From the NCBI GenBank assembly GCA_963658085.1, contig CAVKOU010000046.1, forward strand, positions 1 to 14,430: DNA of 14,430 nt, given 5' to 3'. Positions 14,378 through 14,430 of the stretch are shown in pieces. The stretch is from CAKRJP01 sp963658085. GTDB lineage: Bacteria; Bacillota; Clostridia; Lachnospirales; Lachnospiraceae. The notes under the pieces are model-generated. The model did not search any database and was not told the origin of the DNA. It saw nothing but the letters and a program-made list of their open reading frames with translations. The position numbers and the translations under genes are program-made. Numbering within the stretch: position 1 is the stretch's first letter; each line of letters starts with the position of its first letter.

Positions 14378-14430
14378 TAGCGGGAACTGGATTTGAACCA
14401 GCGACACCACGGGTATGAACCGTGTGCTCT
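14378..14430 (-). tRNA. tRNA-Met(CAT), elongator type, 5' part beyond the window
   Basis: On the - strand the visible part reads D-arm end AGAGC, anticodon stem-loop CACGG-TTCATAC-CCGTG (anticodon CAT at 14415-14417), variable loop GTGTC, T arm GCTGG-TTCAAAT-CCAGT, acceptor strand TCCCGCT and discriminator A (14378). No CCA is encoded, so it would be added by nucleotidyltransferase. The anticodon stem lacks the three G-C pairs of initiator tRNA, and ACGGTTCATACCCGTG matches elongator tRNA-Met as in Bacillus, so initiator is unlikely. A lysidine-modified Ile2 cannot be fully excluded. It may be the last gene of a leftward tRNA cluster. Confidence 0.9.

Noticed and set aside
14378..14430. Initiator tRNA-fMet
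   Set aside because: The anticodon stem is CACGG/CCGTG and lacks the three consecutive G-C pairs next to the loop that mark initiator tRNA.

Overview
The window reads as chromosome of a low-to-mid GC anaerobic Firmicute, most likely a Lachnospiraceae or related Clostridia. This is inferred from the protein types: a clostridial-form single-chain PurL of 1255 aa, a Clostridium-like hexameric glutamate dehydrogenase, a 599-aa GlgB, and a tRNA gene with no encoded CCA. No species can be named. Most of the window is housekeeping; the less ordinary material is in the intergenic DNA and in one membrane protein.

Left part (1-4640, + strand): the C-terminal three quarters of dnaK, a 171-bp spacer with two strong RNA folds, then dnaJ. 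The dnaJ stop codon lies inside a perfect palindrome that looks like a terminator. A MATE-family exporter follows, then ridA, which probably has its own promoter. A bidirectional terminator closes this block against the convergent glgB.

Middle part (4641-8449): lysR and glgB are co-oriented on the - strand with a 55-bp gap, so a LysR-family regulator probably heads a two-gene unit with the glycogen branching enzyme. Divergent from lysR is a four-helix membrane protein of the DUF1461/TIGR01906 type, the family that includes the lipoprotein intramolecular transacylase Lit.

Right part (8450-14430): purL is monocistronic with its own extended -10 promoter and a terminator. A 456-bp intergenic region follows. 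It holds a nested dyad of TGCAAAA motifs, a clean sigma-A-type promoter (17-nt spacer), and a leader of about 230 nt with several purine-rich hairpin loops and a 9-bp tandem repeat, all in front of gdhA. After the gdhA terminator lies a 195-bp GC-rich near-perfect inverted repeat that resembles a non-autonomous or REP/MITE-type element. It sits between the gdhA terminator and the terminator of a leftward elongator tRNA-Met gene that runs off the window.

Functionally the genes are protein folding (DnaK-DnaJ), export and metabolite damage control (MATE, RidA), glycogen branching (GlgB), envelope lipoprotein modification (Lit-like), purine synthesis (PurL) and ammonium assimilation (GdhA). I see no phage, CRISPR, toxin-antitoxin or defence genes. 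The candidates for something undescribed are the gdhA upstream/leader region and the palindromic element at 14086-14280.
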